Source: Lachnospiraceae bacterium UBA3401
Lineage (GTDB): Bacteria > Bacillota > Clostridia > Lachnospirales > Lachnospiraceae
Direction of reading: 5' to 3'
DNA: 54,439 bases
Assembly: GCA_002358575.1 (NCBI GenBank)
Contig: DEPD01000121.1
Coordinates: 1-54,439, forward strand
Of this stretch, positions 7,841-16,520 are shown piece by piece; the stretch's first letter is position 1; each line of letters opens with the position of its first letter. The position numbers and the translations under genes were made by a program. The notes below the pieces were generated by a model that made no database searches, was not told where the DNA came from, and saw only the letters and a list, made by a program, of their open reading frames with translations.

Positions 7841-9802
7841 ATGGTAGAAAAGTATGTGTTTGGCAGTCCATTTGAGACGGAGGCAGTGACAGAAAAAATT
7901 ACAGCAAAGACAGATGTGACAACAATTGTTTGTGGCGAGATTACTGTGGAAAATGGATTTTGTTATCAGTATCAGATGGAGGAGGCAGATGTTATTTATG
8001 GATTAGGTGAGGCAAACCGAGGCATAAACAAAAGGGGATATCAGTATGTGAGCAATTGTACAGATGATCCACATCACACAGAAGATAGAACCTCACTTTA
8101 TGGAGCACATAATTTTATTGTTCTGTCAGGGAAACAGCATGTAGGGTTCTTTTTTGATTATCCTTCCACAATCTGTTTTGACATTGGATATACCAGACAC
8201 GATTTGTTGAGCGTGCGTTGTGACCGTGCAGACTTGTATTTATATGTGATCACAGGTGAGAGTGCCTATGACGTGGTAAAGCAGTTTCGCAAGATGATTG
8301 GGACAAGTTATATTGCGCCCAAATATGCATTTGGATTTGGTCAAAGTCGTTGGGGTTACAAGACAGCAGAGGATATTGAGACCGTTGTGCAAAGATATAG
8401 AGAGAATCAGATACCAATTGATATGGTGTATCTCGATATTGATTATATGCAGGATTATAAAGATTTTACAGTGAATGCAGAGCGCTTCCCCGCATTTGGA
8501 CAGTTTGTGCAGAAGATGAAGGGAGAACAAATTCATTTGATTCCTATTATCGATGCAGGTGTGAAGATTGAGAAAGGATATGACATTTATGAAGAGGGTG
8601 TAGAAAAGGGTTACTTCTGCAAGCGTGAGGACGGTTCAGAGTTTGTGGCATCTGTCTGGCCAGGTTGGACACATTTTCCAGATGTGTTAAATCCTGATGC
8701 GCGGGCATGGTTTGGCGGAAAGTACGAGATATTGACAAGTCTTGGAATTGACGGTTTTTGGAATGATATGAATGAGCCGGCAATCTTCTATTCTGAGGAG
8801 GGAATACGAGCTTTAAATCAAGCGATTTCTGATCATGTAAAAACATTTGGTGCTGACAAGATGATTGATAATCCAGATGCAATACCATTCGATGCGCGTG
8901 GGATTCTTGAGCAAATTCAGAATAATCCTGAGGATTATAAGCGCTTTTATCATAATGTCAATGGAACGATGGTTCGCCACGATCTTGTACACAATTTGTT
9001 TGGATTCAATATGACAAGGGCGGCGGGCGAAGCATTAAAGAAAATTGAGCCGGACAAGAAAATGCTGCTGTTCTCGCGTTCTTCTTATATTGGAATGCAT
9101 CGTTATGGAGGCGTTTGGACTGGGGATAATCAGTCATGGTGGTCCCATATCCTGCTGAATCTCAAAATGATGCCATCGCTTAACATGTGTGGTTTCCTGT
9201 ATACAGGGGCAGACCTTGGTGGTTTTGGTTCCAACACAACACGAGATTTACTGCTGCGTTGGTTAGCGCTTGGCGTATTTACACCGCTGATGCGCAATCA
9301 TACCGCGTTAGGCACAAGAGAGCAGGAATGTTATCAGTTTGAACAGATAGAAGATTTTCGTCATGTGATTGGCGTGCGCTATCGGCTGATACCTTATCTG
9401 TACAGCACATATATAAAAGCTGCAAATCAGAATGACATGTATTTTAGACCACTTGGATTTGACTTTCCAGAAGATAGGCGTGCGATAGAGACAGAGGACC
9501 AGTTGTTGCTTGGTGACGAGGTAATGATTGCGCCGGTTTATACACAGAATGTAAGTGGCAGGACGGTATATTTGCCGGAGGAGATGCAGTTTGTCAAGTT
9601 TTTACCTGATGGAACAATTTACAAAGAAACTTTGGAACAGGGAACGCATTATATAGAGGTTGCATTGAACGAGGTACCACTGTTTATCAGAAAAGGAACG
9701 TGTATTCCAGTGGTAGATGTAGCGCAGAGTGTGGATGTGATTGATATGAACACCGTGAAATATCTCGGCTATGATGGTGCAACGTATACGATAGTGGGAT
9801 AG
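7841..9802 (+). CDS. GH31 family alpha-glucosidase
   Basis: A 653-residue glycoside hydrolase of family 31 that releases alpha-linked glucose or xylose from oligosaccharides by a retaining mechanism. The nucleophile is Asp309 in WNDMNEP and the acid/base is Asp429 in WTGDNQSWW. An N-terminal beta-domain precedes the (beta/alpha)8 barrel, and a beta-sandwich tail follows (about 560-650). There is no signal peptide, so it acts in the cytoplasm on imported sugars. A strong AAGGAGG precedes the ATG. The next gene, an ABC exporter, begins 7 bp after the stop, so the three genes to 12562 look like one operon. Exact linkage specificity cannot be read. Confidence 0.94.
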   Translation: MVEKYVFGSPFETEAVTEKITAKTDVTTIVCGEITVENGFCYQYQMEEADVIYGLGEANRGINKRGYQYVSNCTDDPHHTEDRTSLYGAHNFIVLSGKQHVGFFFDYPSTICFDIGYTRHDLLSVRCDRADLYLYVITGESAYDVVKQFRKMIGTSYIAPKYAFGFGQSRWGYKTAEDIETVVQRYRENQIPIDMVYLDIDYMQDYKDFTVNAERFPAFGQFVQKMKGEQIHLIPIIDAGVKIEKGYDIYEEGVEKGYFCKREDGSEFVASVWPGWTHFPDVLNPDARAWFGGKYEILTSLGIDGFWNDMNEPAIFYSEEGIRALNQAISDHVKTFGADKMIDNPDAIPFDARGILEQIQNNPEDYKRFYHNVNGTMVRHDLVHNLFGFNMTRAAGEALKKIEPDKKMLLFSRSSYIGMHRYGGVWTGDNQSWWSHILLNLKMMPSLNMCGFLYTGADLGGFGSNTTRDLLLRWLALGVFTPLMRNHTALGTREQECYQFEQIEDFRHVIGVRYRLIPYLYSTYIKAANQNDMYFRPLGFDFPEDRRAIETEDQLLLGDEVMIAPVYTQNVSGRTVYLPEEMQFVKFLPDGTIYKETLEQGTHYIEVALNEVPLFIRKGTCIPVVDVAQSVDVIDMNTVKYLGYDGATYTIVG

Positions 9803-9809
9803 TGGATTT

Positions 9810-11615
9810 ATGAAAGATTTTGAAAAAAAGATAGCGCCGCGCCGCGGCATTGACTCGGAGAGTTGGTTTATTGAATGTTATCGCAGGTATCAGGGCAATC
9901 CAATGAAGATATTAATCTCTTTGTATAAGGGAAATTATCACAAGTTTGTGCTTGCCATTGTCAGTTTTTTTATAAAACATGCCTGTGTGTGGGTGCTGCC
10001 AATTTTGACGGCAAACATTATTAATGATGTGACAACAAGCAATCCAAACACTGTGCGAAATATTTTATTTTACACAGTGTTTGAGGGGATACTTATCGCT
10101 ATTAATGTTCCGATGAATTATCTGTACACGTCCTATAAAAGTCTGGCTACCCGCTATGTGGAAACGGGGCTGCGCAAGGCGTTGGTGCGAAAATTGCAGC
10201 AGTTATCTATATCATACCATGTGGAAACGCAGTCGGGAAGGTTGCAATCGAAGATTATGCGAGATGTGGAGGCAGTTGAGACCCTTTCCACACAAATGTT
10301 TTTAAATATTTTAAATATTATTCTAAATATTGGTATTGCACTGATTGTTACGGGTTCTAAGAGCAAGACAGTTCTTGTATTCTTTGTTTTTGCGGCGCCA
10401 GTGGCAGCCATCACTATGGTGTCTTTTCGGAATGTGATGAAAAACAAAAATCGAGAGTTTAGAAAAGAGATGGAGGAAACCTCCGCCCGTGTTATGGAGA
10501 TGGTGGAACTGGTGCCAGTCACAAGAGCACATGCTCTTGAAGACGAGGAAGTGCGCAAGATTAGCAGTCAGCTTTTTGCAGTTGCAGAGAAAGGATATCA
10601 ACTAGATGTAGTACAAGCGCTGTTTGGCTCCGTAGGCTGGGCAATTTTTCAGATTTTTCAGGTAATCTGCCTTGGCTTTACTGGATATTTGGCAATACGG
10701 GGAAGTATACAGGTTGGAGATATCACGTTATATCAAAGTTATTTTTCTACAGTGGTTAATCAGGTATCGGCGGTTGTCACATTGCTTCCTATTATTACAA
10801 AGGGTGTGGAGTCCGTAAATTCTATTGGAGAAGTGCTTCTGTCCGAAGATGTTGAGGACAATGAGGGCAAGGAAAAACTGTCGAATGTGGATGGTGTGTT
10901 TGACTTTCAGGAAGTGGGATTTCATTATAATAACAATGAAAATAAGGTGCTGAATCAGTTGAATCTGCATGTGGAACAAGGGCAGACTATCGCTTTTGTC
11001 GGAGAGTCCGGCGCTGGAAAGTCCACAATATTAAACATGGTGATTGGCTTTCACATGGCAAGTGAAGGCAAGGTTTTATTAGATGGCCATGATATGAGTC
11101 AGATTGATTTGCGCACTTACAGAAAACATCTGGCGGTGGTGCCGCAGACCTCCATTTTATTTTCGGGAACTATTCGGGAAAATATTACTTATGGCTGTGA
11201 ATACGTTTCAGAGGAAGAACTTGCCGAGGTGGTGCGCGCAGCAAATTTGACAGACTTGGTGGAAAACCTGCCAAAAGGGTTAGACACACAAGTTGGCGAG
11301 CATGGCGGAAAACTATCTGGCGGACAGCGTCAACGCATTGCCATAGCACGGGCATTAATACGCAATCCAAAGATTATAGTGCTAGATGAGGCAACCTCTG
11401 CACTGGATAGCATTTCAGAAAAAATGATTCAGGAGGCAGTCAACAATCTGGTTCGCGGCAGAACAACATTTATTGTGGCACATCGTTTGTCGACAATTCG
11501 TGACGCGGACAGAATTGCTGTGATTGCTGGTGGAAAGTGTGTAGAGTATGGTACATTTGAGGAGTTGATGGACTTGAAGGGTGAGTTTTATCGCATGAAA
11601 GTGATACAGAGCTGA
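9810..11615 (+). CDS. ABC exporter, fused membrane and ATPase domains
   Basis: A 601-residue half-transporter of the type IV exporter class (MsbA/MdlB-like). A six-helix membrane domain covers about residues 25-330. The ATPase domain has Walker A GESGAGKST (398-406), signature LSGGQ (from 502) and Walker B IIVLDEATSALD (from 522), followed by the H-loop AHRLST. A single such gene would act as a homodimer. It could export a lipid, peptide or drug; substrate unknown. It lies tightly between GH31 and an M15 peptidase, whose ATG overlaps this stop by one base. Confidence 0.94.
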   Translation: MKDFEKKIAPRRGIDSESWFIECYRRYQGNPMKILISLYKGNYHKFVLAIVSFFIKHACVWVLPILTANIINDVTTSNPNTVRNILFYTVFEGILIAINVPMNYLYTSYKSLATRYVETGLRKALVRKLQQLSISYHVETQSGRLQSKIMRDVEAVETLSTQMFLNILNIILNIGIALIVTGSKSKTVLVFFVFAAPVAAITMVSFRNVMKNKNREFRKEMEETSARVMEMVELVPVTRAHALEDEEVRKISSQLFAVAEKGYQLDVVQALFGSVGWAIFQIFQVICLGFTGYLAIRGSIQVGDITLYQSYFSTVVNQVSAVVTLLPIITKGVESVNSIGEVLLSEDVEDNEGKEKLSNVDGVFDFQEVGFHYNNNENKVLNQLNLHVEQGQTIAFVGESGAGKSTILNMVIGFHMASEGKVLLDGHDMSQIDLRTYRKHLAVVPQTSILFSGTIRENITYGCEYVSEEELAEVVRAANLTDLVENLPKGLDTQVGEHGGKLSGGQRQRIAIARALIRNPKIIVLDEATSALDSISEKMIQEAVNNLVRGRTTFIVAHRLSTIRDADRIAVIAGGKCVEYGTFEELMDLKGEFYRMKVIQS

Positions 11616-12562
11616 TGAAAAGGAAAGGATATTTTTGGATTTTAATTTTATCAGGAGTAATTTTTCTTGGGTGTTTTCTTTTTTATCTGGTGTATGAGAA
11701 ATTCGAGAATTTATCTCAGGAAGAAGTGACAATGATAGATTTTGCAGAGCAAACAGAGCAAAGTGCATCTCAGTTTTGGGACAACCTTGCAGAAGCGATA
11801 GAAGATACAAATCAGATAGGAAATAAAATGTACAATGTTACACAAAAAGATGTGAATCTAACAGATATAGATCAGGTAGAAAGTAAAGTGCATGGTCCTG
11901 CAGAAGAAGATATGAATCTAACAGATACAGATCAGGCAGAAAGTAAAACGGTGATATTGGAGGTTCAAGAAGAATTTTACAGTACCACATTGACAGAAGA
12001 ACTTATGGAATATATTACTGGGAAATCCTATCCAGATACAACAGAGCCAATTCAGATTTCGTATGATGTGTTAGCGTATGTGCACATTCTTCACTATGAT
12101 TTTGAAGGGCAGGTGCAGGAGGGAGAATTAATCTGTAATCAGGCGATTGCGCAGGATTTGGTGGATATTTTTCGCACACTTTACGAACATCAGTATGCAA
12201 TTGAAAAGGTGCGGCTGATTGATGAATATGATGCGGACGACGAGCTATCTATGGCAGATAACAACACTTCCTGTTTTAACTATAGGACAGTACCTGGCAA
12301 AACAAAATTGTCCAATCACTCATATGGGTATGCGATAGACATTAATCCGCTATACAATCCTTATGTACGCACTAGGAATGGAACAGAATTGATTTCACCG
12401 GATAATGGCGCTGTTTATGCGGACCGCAGCGCGGATTTTCCGCACAAAATTGACAGGGAGGATTTGTGTTACAAACTGTTTATTGAACATGGTTTTCAGT
12501 GGGGTGGAGCGTGGAACAGCAGCAAGGACTACCAGCATTTTGAAAAAACGAAAAATCATTGA
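11615..12562 (+). CDS. Membrane-anchored M15 D-Ala-D-Ala carboxypeptidase-like protein
   Basis: A 315-residue protein with one N-terminal membrane anchor (about residues 7-27), a variable acidic linker and a C-terminal M15C/VanY-like zinc peptidase domain. The metal-binding motifs are visible: HSYGYAIDIN, and FEHG-like FIEHGFQWGG followed by DYQHFE. Such enzymes cut peptidoglycan stem peptides outside the membrane. The linker holds an internal duplication: DVNLTDIDQVESK and DMNLTDTDQAESK, encoded by near-identical stretches 60 bp apart (from 11849 and 11909). Start overlaps the exporter stop, so it is the third gene of the GH31 operon. Confidence 0.87.
   Translation: MKRKGYFWILILSGVIFLGCFLFYLVYEKFENLSQEEVTMIDFAEQTEQSASQFWDNLAEAIEDTNQIGNKMYNVTQKDVNLTDIDQVESKVHGPAEEDMNLTDTDQAESKTVILEVQEEFYSTTLTEELMEYITGKSYPDTTEPIQISYDVLAYVHILHYDFEGQVQEGELICNQAIAQDLVDIFRTLYEHQYAIEKVRLIDEYDADDELSMADNNTSCFNYRTVPGKTKLSNHSYGYAIDINPLYNPYVRTRNGTELISPDNGAVYADRSADFPHKIDREDLCYKLFIEHGFQWGGAWNSSKDYQHFEKTKNH
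11849..11948 (+). repeat. 60-bp-period direct repeat inside M15 gene
   Basis: Two copies of about 40 bases, starting at 11849 and 11909, differ at a few positions and encode a duplicated acidic linker (NLTD..DQ.ESK). It keeps the reading frame, so it changes only linker length. Confidence 0.75.
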
Positions 12563-12587
12563 GTTTGATGCAAATTTACGATATAAT
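12559..12587 (+). promoter_or_regulatory. Sigma-A promoter ahead of PAS/EAL operon
   Basis: TTGAGT (12559-12564), a 17-base spacer, then a perfect TATAAT (12582-12587). It begins at the end of the M15 gene and would start transcription about 35 bases before the PAS reading frame, giving the downstream operon its own expression. Confidence 0.75.
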
Positions 12588-12631
12588 GAACTGATACGCT
12601 GTGTACATGTATACGAAAGAGGATGAAGGGT

Positions 12632-13069
12632 ATGGAGTTTGGGCACCTAATAAATGAATATGACTCAAAATTGTTTGATGTGCTGGCGCAGTCATCAAAC
12701 AGGACTTTTTTCTTTGCGAGTAATATGAAGGATAATACGGCAAGGTGGTCTAAAGGAGCAGTGGAGTATTTTGGTCTGGGGAGTGAGATACTCTGTCCAG
12801 CCGATACAGAGTGGCTCAAACGGATACACCCAGATGATATGCATGCTTATTTAAAGAATTTTGAGGATATGGCAAATCATATTAGTTCCTACCATGATGT
12901 TGAGTACCGTATACGCAATGCAGAGGGGGAGTATGTGTGGGTGAATTGCAAGGGGTATATGACCTATGATGATGCAGGAAATATGGACTTTTTTGCAGGG
13001 TTTGTCACCAATTTGGGAGTCAGAAATAAAATCGACCCTGTGACAGGACTTTGGACGCTATGCGGTTGA
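12632..13069 (+). CDS. PAS domain fragment, probably former PAS-GGDEF-EAL protein
   Basis: A 145-residue reading frame made almost only of one PAS_3-type sensory domain (LKRIHPDDMHAYLKNF, then DVEYRIRNAEGEYVW and a closing FFAGFVTNL). It then reads NKIDPVTGL, the exact start of a GGDEF domain, and stops within a few codons. The EAL domain follows at once in the next frame. So a GGDEF domain of about 160 residues seems to have been deleted with loss of frame. The ATG at 12632 is nine bases after AAAGAGG; an ATG at 12623 is also in frame but too close to it. Whether the short PAS protein still has a role is open. Confidence 0.75.
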   Translation: MEFGHLINEYDSKLFDVLAQSSNRTFFFASNMKDNTARWSKGAVEYFGLGSEILCPADTEWLKRIHPDDMHAYLKNFEDMANHISSYHDVEYRIRNAEGEYVWVNCKGYMTYDDAGNMDFFAGFVTNLGVRNKIDPVTGLWTLCG

Positions 13070-13842
13070 GAGATGCTATGCGCGAATGTGTCAATGACAA
13101 TTTTAGGGGATTTTCTATTGTGATGCAGCCTATTATTGATTCTAGGACTGGAAAGGGCACTGGCTGTGAGACGCTTCTTCGCTGGAATGATGAGCGTTTT
13201 CCTGGTATTGGACCAATGGAGTTTATACCAGTTCTTGAGGATACTGCATTTATTATTCTGGTAGGTAAATGGATTATTGATCAAGTGTTGCAGTATTTGA
13301 ATGCGTGGGAGGCACGAGGACTTCATACAATTGAGAAAGTCCATGTTAATGTCTCTTACATTCAGTTGCAGGATGATGCGTTGGTGGACTATACAGTCGA
13401 CAAATTAAAGGAGTATCATATTGCACCAGAACGTCTTGTGCTAGAACTGACAGAGAGCTGTAGGATTGGGCGCATTGATGAGCTGACACAGCGACTGCAG
13501 AAATTTAAGGATCAGGGCATTAGTATTGCACTCGATGATTTTGGAACAGGGTATGCGTCGCTTGCGGTGTTGAAGGATATTCCAACAGATATTGTCAAAC
13601 TGGATCACACTATGATTCGGTCTGTGGTTGGTACTGAAAAGGAGCGGAAGCTGATTGAGTTTATTATTTCTTTCTGCAATAATGTAGGTATTATTGTCTG
13701 CGTGGAGGGAGTTGAGAATACGACAATTATGGGAATTATCAATGATGCAGGAGCAGAACTACTGCAGGGTTATTATTTTGATAAGCCGCTGCATGTCGAA
13801 GAATTTTATAATAAATATGTGAAATTGGGGAATAAGTTATGA
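13060..13842 (+). CDS. EAL-domain c-di-GMP phosphodiesterase (5'-truncated)
   Basis: A 260-residue EAL domain that would hydrolyse cyclic di-GMP. Most catalytic positions are kept: E in the signature (here ETLLRW instead of EALLRW), N in VNVSY, E in LELTES, DDFGTG, K in VKLD, E in CVEGVEN, and the final LLQGYYF. The first residues (MRLRDAMRECVNDNF) are the linker normally found between GGDEF and EAL. The ATG overlaps the PAS stop by 10 bp and has a poor ribosome site, so translation would need re-initiation or a frameshift. It overlaps the next gene by 4 bp (ATGA), keeping it in an operon with an ABC importer. It may be active or a remnant. Confidence 0.8.
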   Translation: MRLRDAMRECVNDNFRGFSIVMQPIIDSRTGKGTGCETLLRWNDERFPGIGPMEFIPVLEDTAFIILVGKWIIDQVLQYLNAWEARGLHTIEKVHVNVSYIQLQDDALVDYTVDKLKEYHIAPERLVLELTESCRIGRIDELTQRLQKFKDQGISIALDDFGTGYASLAVLKDIPTDIVKLDHTMIRSVVGTEKERKLIEFIISFCNNVGIIVCVEGVENTTIMGIINDAGAELLQGYYFDKPLHVEEFYNKYVKLGNKL

Positions 13843-14825
13843 AAAGGTTAATGAAATTTGCAGTGGTATTGATGTTGGGAACAATGCTGCTGACAGGTTG
13901 CAATGCAGAGAAAAAGGCATCGGCGGAATCTGTGATTGTTCATGTCACGGCTCTAAAAGGACCAACTGCTATGGGGATGGTGGACTTTATGGACAAGTCC
14001 GAAAAAGGTGAAATTAAGGACAACGATTATCAGTTTGAGATTGTGGCAGCAGTAGATGAAGTGACACCGAAACTTGTGCAGGGTAAGACGGACATTGCAG
14101 CAGTTCCGGCAAATTTTGCATCTGTGTTGTACAATAATACAAATGCAGAAGTTCAGGTGCTTGCTATTAATACGCTGGGGGTTATCTATATTGTAGAGAG
14201 TGGAGATGCGATATCAGATGTCAGTGATCTAAAAGGCAGAACAATCTATGCAAGCGGAAAAGGAGCGACACCAGAGTATGCGTTAAATTATATTCTTACA
14301 CAGAATGGCATTGATCCAGAAAAAGATGTGACAATTGAGTGGAAAAGTGAACATGCAGAGTGCCTGTCGGCGCTGATGGCGGATGAAAACGCGATTGCAA
14401 TGCTGCCACAGCCCTTTGTGACAACGGCACAGACAAAGAGTGAGAAGATTCGGGTTGCGCTGGATCTCACTGAGGAGTGGGACAAACTTGGATCGGATTC
14501 CGGGCTTTTGACAGGCGTAGTTGTAGCGCGAAAAGAATTTGTTGAACAGAATCCCGATGCTGTGCAGGCATTTTTGGAGCATTATGAGGTTTCTGTAAAC
14601 TATGTTAATAAAAATATAAAAGATGCGGCAACTCTAATAGAAAAATATGATATTGTGCCGGCACCGGTCGCAGTAAAAGCAATTCCAAACTGTAACATTG
14701 TGTTTATCACAGGAGTGGAAATGAAACAGAAACTCTCGGGATATCTGAAAGTGTTGTCGGAACAAAATCCAAAAGCGATAGGCGGCGGGTCGCTTCCTGC
14801 GGATGACTTTTATTATGGGCTATGA
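13839..14825 (+). CDS. SsuA/NMT1-like ABC substrate-binding lipoprotein
   Basis: A 328-residue lipoprotein with a lipobox ending in LLTGC (Cys21), which anchors it outside the membrane. The fold resembles the SsuA/TauA/THI5 binding proteins: an early ALKGPTAMGMV loop, then DIAAVPAN and the SDLKGRTIYASGKG signature. These families bring sulfonates, nitrate or thiamine precursors. Ligand is unknown. The gene overlaps the EAL frame before it and the permease after it by 4 bp each. The ATPase expected to complete the importer is 2.4 kb downstream at 17994. Confidence 0.87.
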   Translation: MKRLMKFAVVLMLGTMLLTGCNAEKKASAESVIVHVTALKGPTAMGMVDFMDKSEKGEIKDNDYQFEIVAAVDEVTPKLVQGKTDIAAVPANFASVLYNNTNAEVQVLAINTLGVIYIVESGDAISDVSDLKGRTIYASGKGATPEYALNYILTQNGIDPEKDVTIEWKSEHAECLSALMADENAIAMLPQPFVTTAQTKSEKIRVALDLTEEWDKLGSDSGLLTGVVVARKEFVEQNPDAVQAFLEHYEVSVNYVNKNIKDAATLIEKYDIVPAPVAVKAIPNCNIVFITGVEMKQKLSGYLKVLSEQNPKAIGGGSLPADDFYYGL

Positions 14826-15595
14826 GACAGAGCGAAGAAAAGCGTGAAATTCGCCTTTGGGCAGTACTGTTTTGGCTGGTTGTTTGGCTGCTTTTTAGTA
14901 CTTGGATAGACAGTGATATTCTGCTCGTCTCGCCGATAAAGGTACTTTTACGGCTGAGTCAGTTGGCGTGTACCAAGGTATTTTGGAAGACCATATTTTT
15001 TACACTGTCGCGCATTGCATTTGGATTTTTGCTGGCTGTGTTGGCGGGAAGTGTTTTGGCAGGATTGTCCTCGCGATATCGACGTATTTTTGAGCTAATG
15101 ACGCCGTTTATGCTGACTGTGAAGTCAGTGCCGGTTGCCTCGTTTATTATACTGGCACTTATCTGGTTTTCCTCGAGAAATCTTTCAATATTAATATCGT
15201 TTCTAATGGTGCTGCCAATTATTTATACCAATGTGCTAGGCGGCATTAGAAGTGTGGACAGGGCACTTTTGGAGATGGCAGAGGTCTTTCGCATTCCGCG
15301 GATGCGCGTGGTGAAATTTATTTATCTGCCGCAGATAATGCCCTTTTTTTATTCGGCGTGCAGTGTTTCGCTTGGTCTTGCATGGAAAGCGGGGGTTGCA
15401 GCAGAAGTGATTGGCATTCCAAAAGGGTCGGTTGGAGAGCAAATGCAGCAGGCAAAGGTCTATCTGGACACTCCAGATTTGTTTGCGTGGACGCTTGTGG
15501 TGGTGGTGATGAGCCTTGCCTTTGAAAAAATAATGCTAGCGCTTGTGAGAAGATGCGCGGCGTGGTGTGTTGCAATGAGAGAGAAACACATTTGA
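14822..15595 (+). CDS. SsuC/TauC-like ABC permease
   Basis: A 257-residue membrane protein with about six helices and the permease EAA-type loop (LLEMAEVFRIPRMRVVKFIYLPQ), which contacts the ATPase. It matches the BPD_transp_1 permeases of SsuABC-type importers. It overlaps the binding-protein gene by 4 bp and ends 6 bp before a convergent DUF624 gene, so no ATPase gene follows on this strand until 17994. Confidence 0.9.
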   Translation: MRQSEEKREIRLWAVLFWLVVWLLFSTWIDSDILLVSPIKVLLRLSQLACTKVFWKTIFFTLSRIAFGFLLAVLAGSVLAGLSSRYRRIFELMTPFMLTVKSVPVASFIILALIWFSSRNLSILISFLMVLPIIYTNVLGGIRSVDRALLEMAEVFRIPRMRVVKFIYLPQIMPFFYSACSVSLGLAWKAGVAAEVIGIPKGSVGEQMQQAKVYLDTPDLFAWTLVVVVMSLAFEKIMLALVRRCAAWCVAMREKHI

Positions 15596-15601
15596 AAATT
15601 A

Positions 15602-16255
15602 TTATTCAAAGTGATTGCCAGAGCGTTCCAAGTCATCTTCTAGTTCATCGGGCAGATATTTGCGGAAGATATAGATAAAAATGTTTGAGGTGAGGTAGCT
15701 AATCAAACCTGCACCACAGCAAAGCATCAACATAATAAAAGGGACAAACGAAATTGTGAGAAGGATGAAGGTTCCATAAATAAAACATAATAACAAAGAA
15801 CAAGGAAAATGCCTTAGCGACATAAGCAGGGCATTTTTTATATTGTCCTGAATTTTATTTTCAAATTTTGCCTGAACAGGGAAGATATAAATCGTGGTTA
15901 AAACAATGGGGATCAGAAAGATCGAACAGCTAATAATCATGAGTCTGCCGAGTGCGTTTCCTAAAAATAAGCCATATCGCAAATCCGTAATATAGAGCGA
16001 GAGGATAATGACCATTCCTAGCCAGATAATGGTGGACTGTTTAAAATTCTGTTTGAAGGAGTGATGAAAATTTTTGTGAACATAGCCTTCATTTGTGCGA
16101 ATCATCTTCATACAAGAATAATATAACGCTGTAGTAGATGCGCCAATTGTAAAAATAGGTAAGCTGTAAATGACCCATAAGAGATGGAGAATCACAAGGT
16201 TGTATACAAGATTAAAGAAACGCCATATAGGGCCGTCAATAGAAAATAAATGCAT
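15602..16255 (-). CDS. DUF624 (YesL-family) membrane protein
   Basis: A 217-residue protein with about five hydrophobic helices. It begins with the family pattern FFNLVYNLVILHLLWVIYSL and continues with IGASTTALYYSCMKM. YesL proteins usually sit in operons for uptake and breakdown of plant polysaccharides; their biochemical role is unknown. Here it lies divergent from a GH43 gene, with 265 bp between, and both seem inserted into an SsuABC-like operon. A GAGGTG ribosome site precedes the ATG at 16255. Confidence 0.88.
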   Translation of the reverse strand: MHLFSIDGPIWRFFNLVYNLVILHLLWVIYSLPIFTIGASTTALYYSCMKMIRTNEGYVHKNFHHSFKQNFKQSTIIWLGMVIILSLYITDLRYGLFLGNALGRLMIISCSIFLIPIVLTTIYIFPVQAKFENKIQDNIKNALLMSLRHFPCSLLLCFIYGTFILLTISFVPFIMLMLCCGAGLISYLTSNIFIYIFRKYLPDELEDDLERSGNHFE

Positions 16256-16520
16256 GTTTTCACCTCAATTTTTAATAGTTCAGTTTCAAGATTAGTTCAT
16301 TATAATATTGAAACACATTTATGGTTTTGTGTAAAGGGGAAAAAAAGAGTGGTCATGGGCTGGATTTGCCCTTTTGACGACAGGAAAAATGCATAAATGT
16401 TGGGATTTTGAGAACGGGAAACCAACGTGGGCAGTGACTGGTTTGGATGCAGCAGGGCTTGCATATTGGGGAAAGTACATGTATAGTTAAATTGATGGAA
16501 ACAATTTGTGAGGGTAAAGT

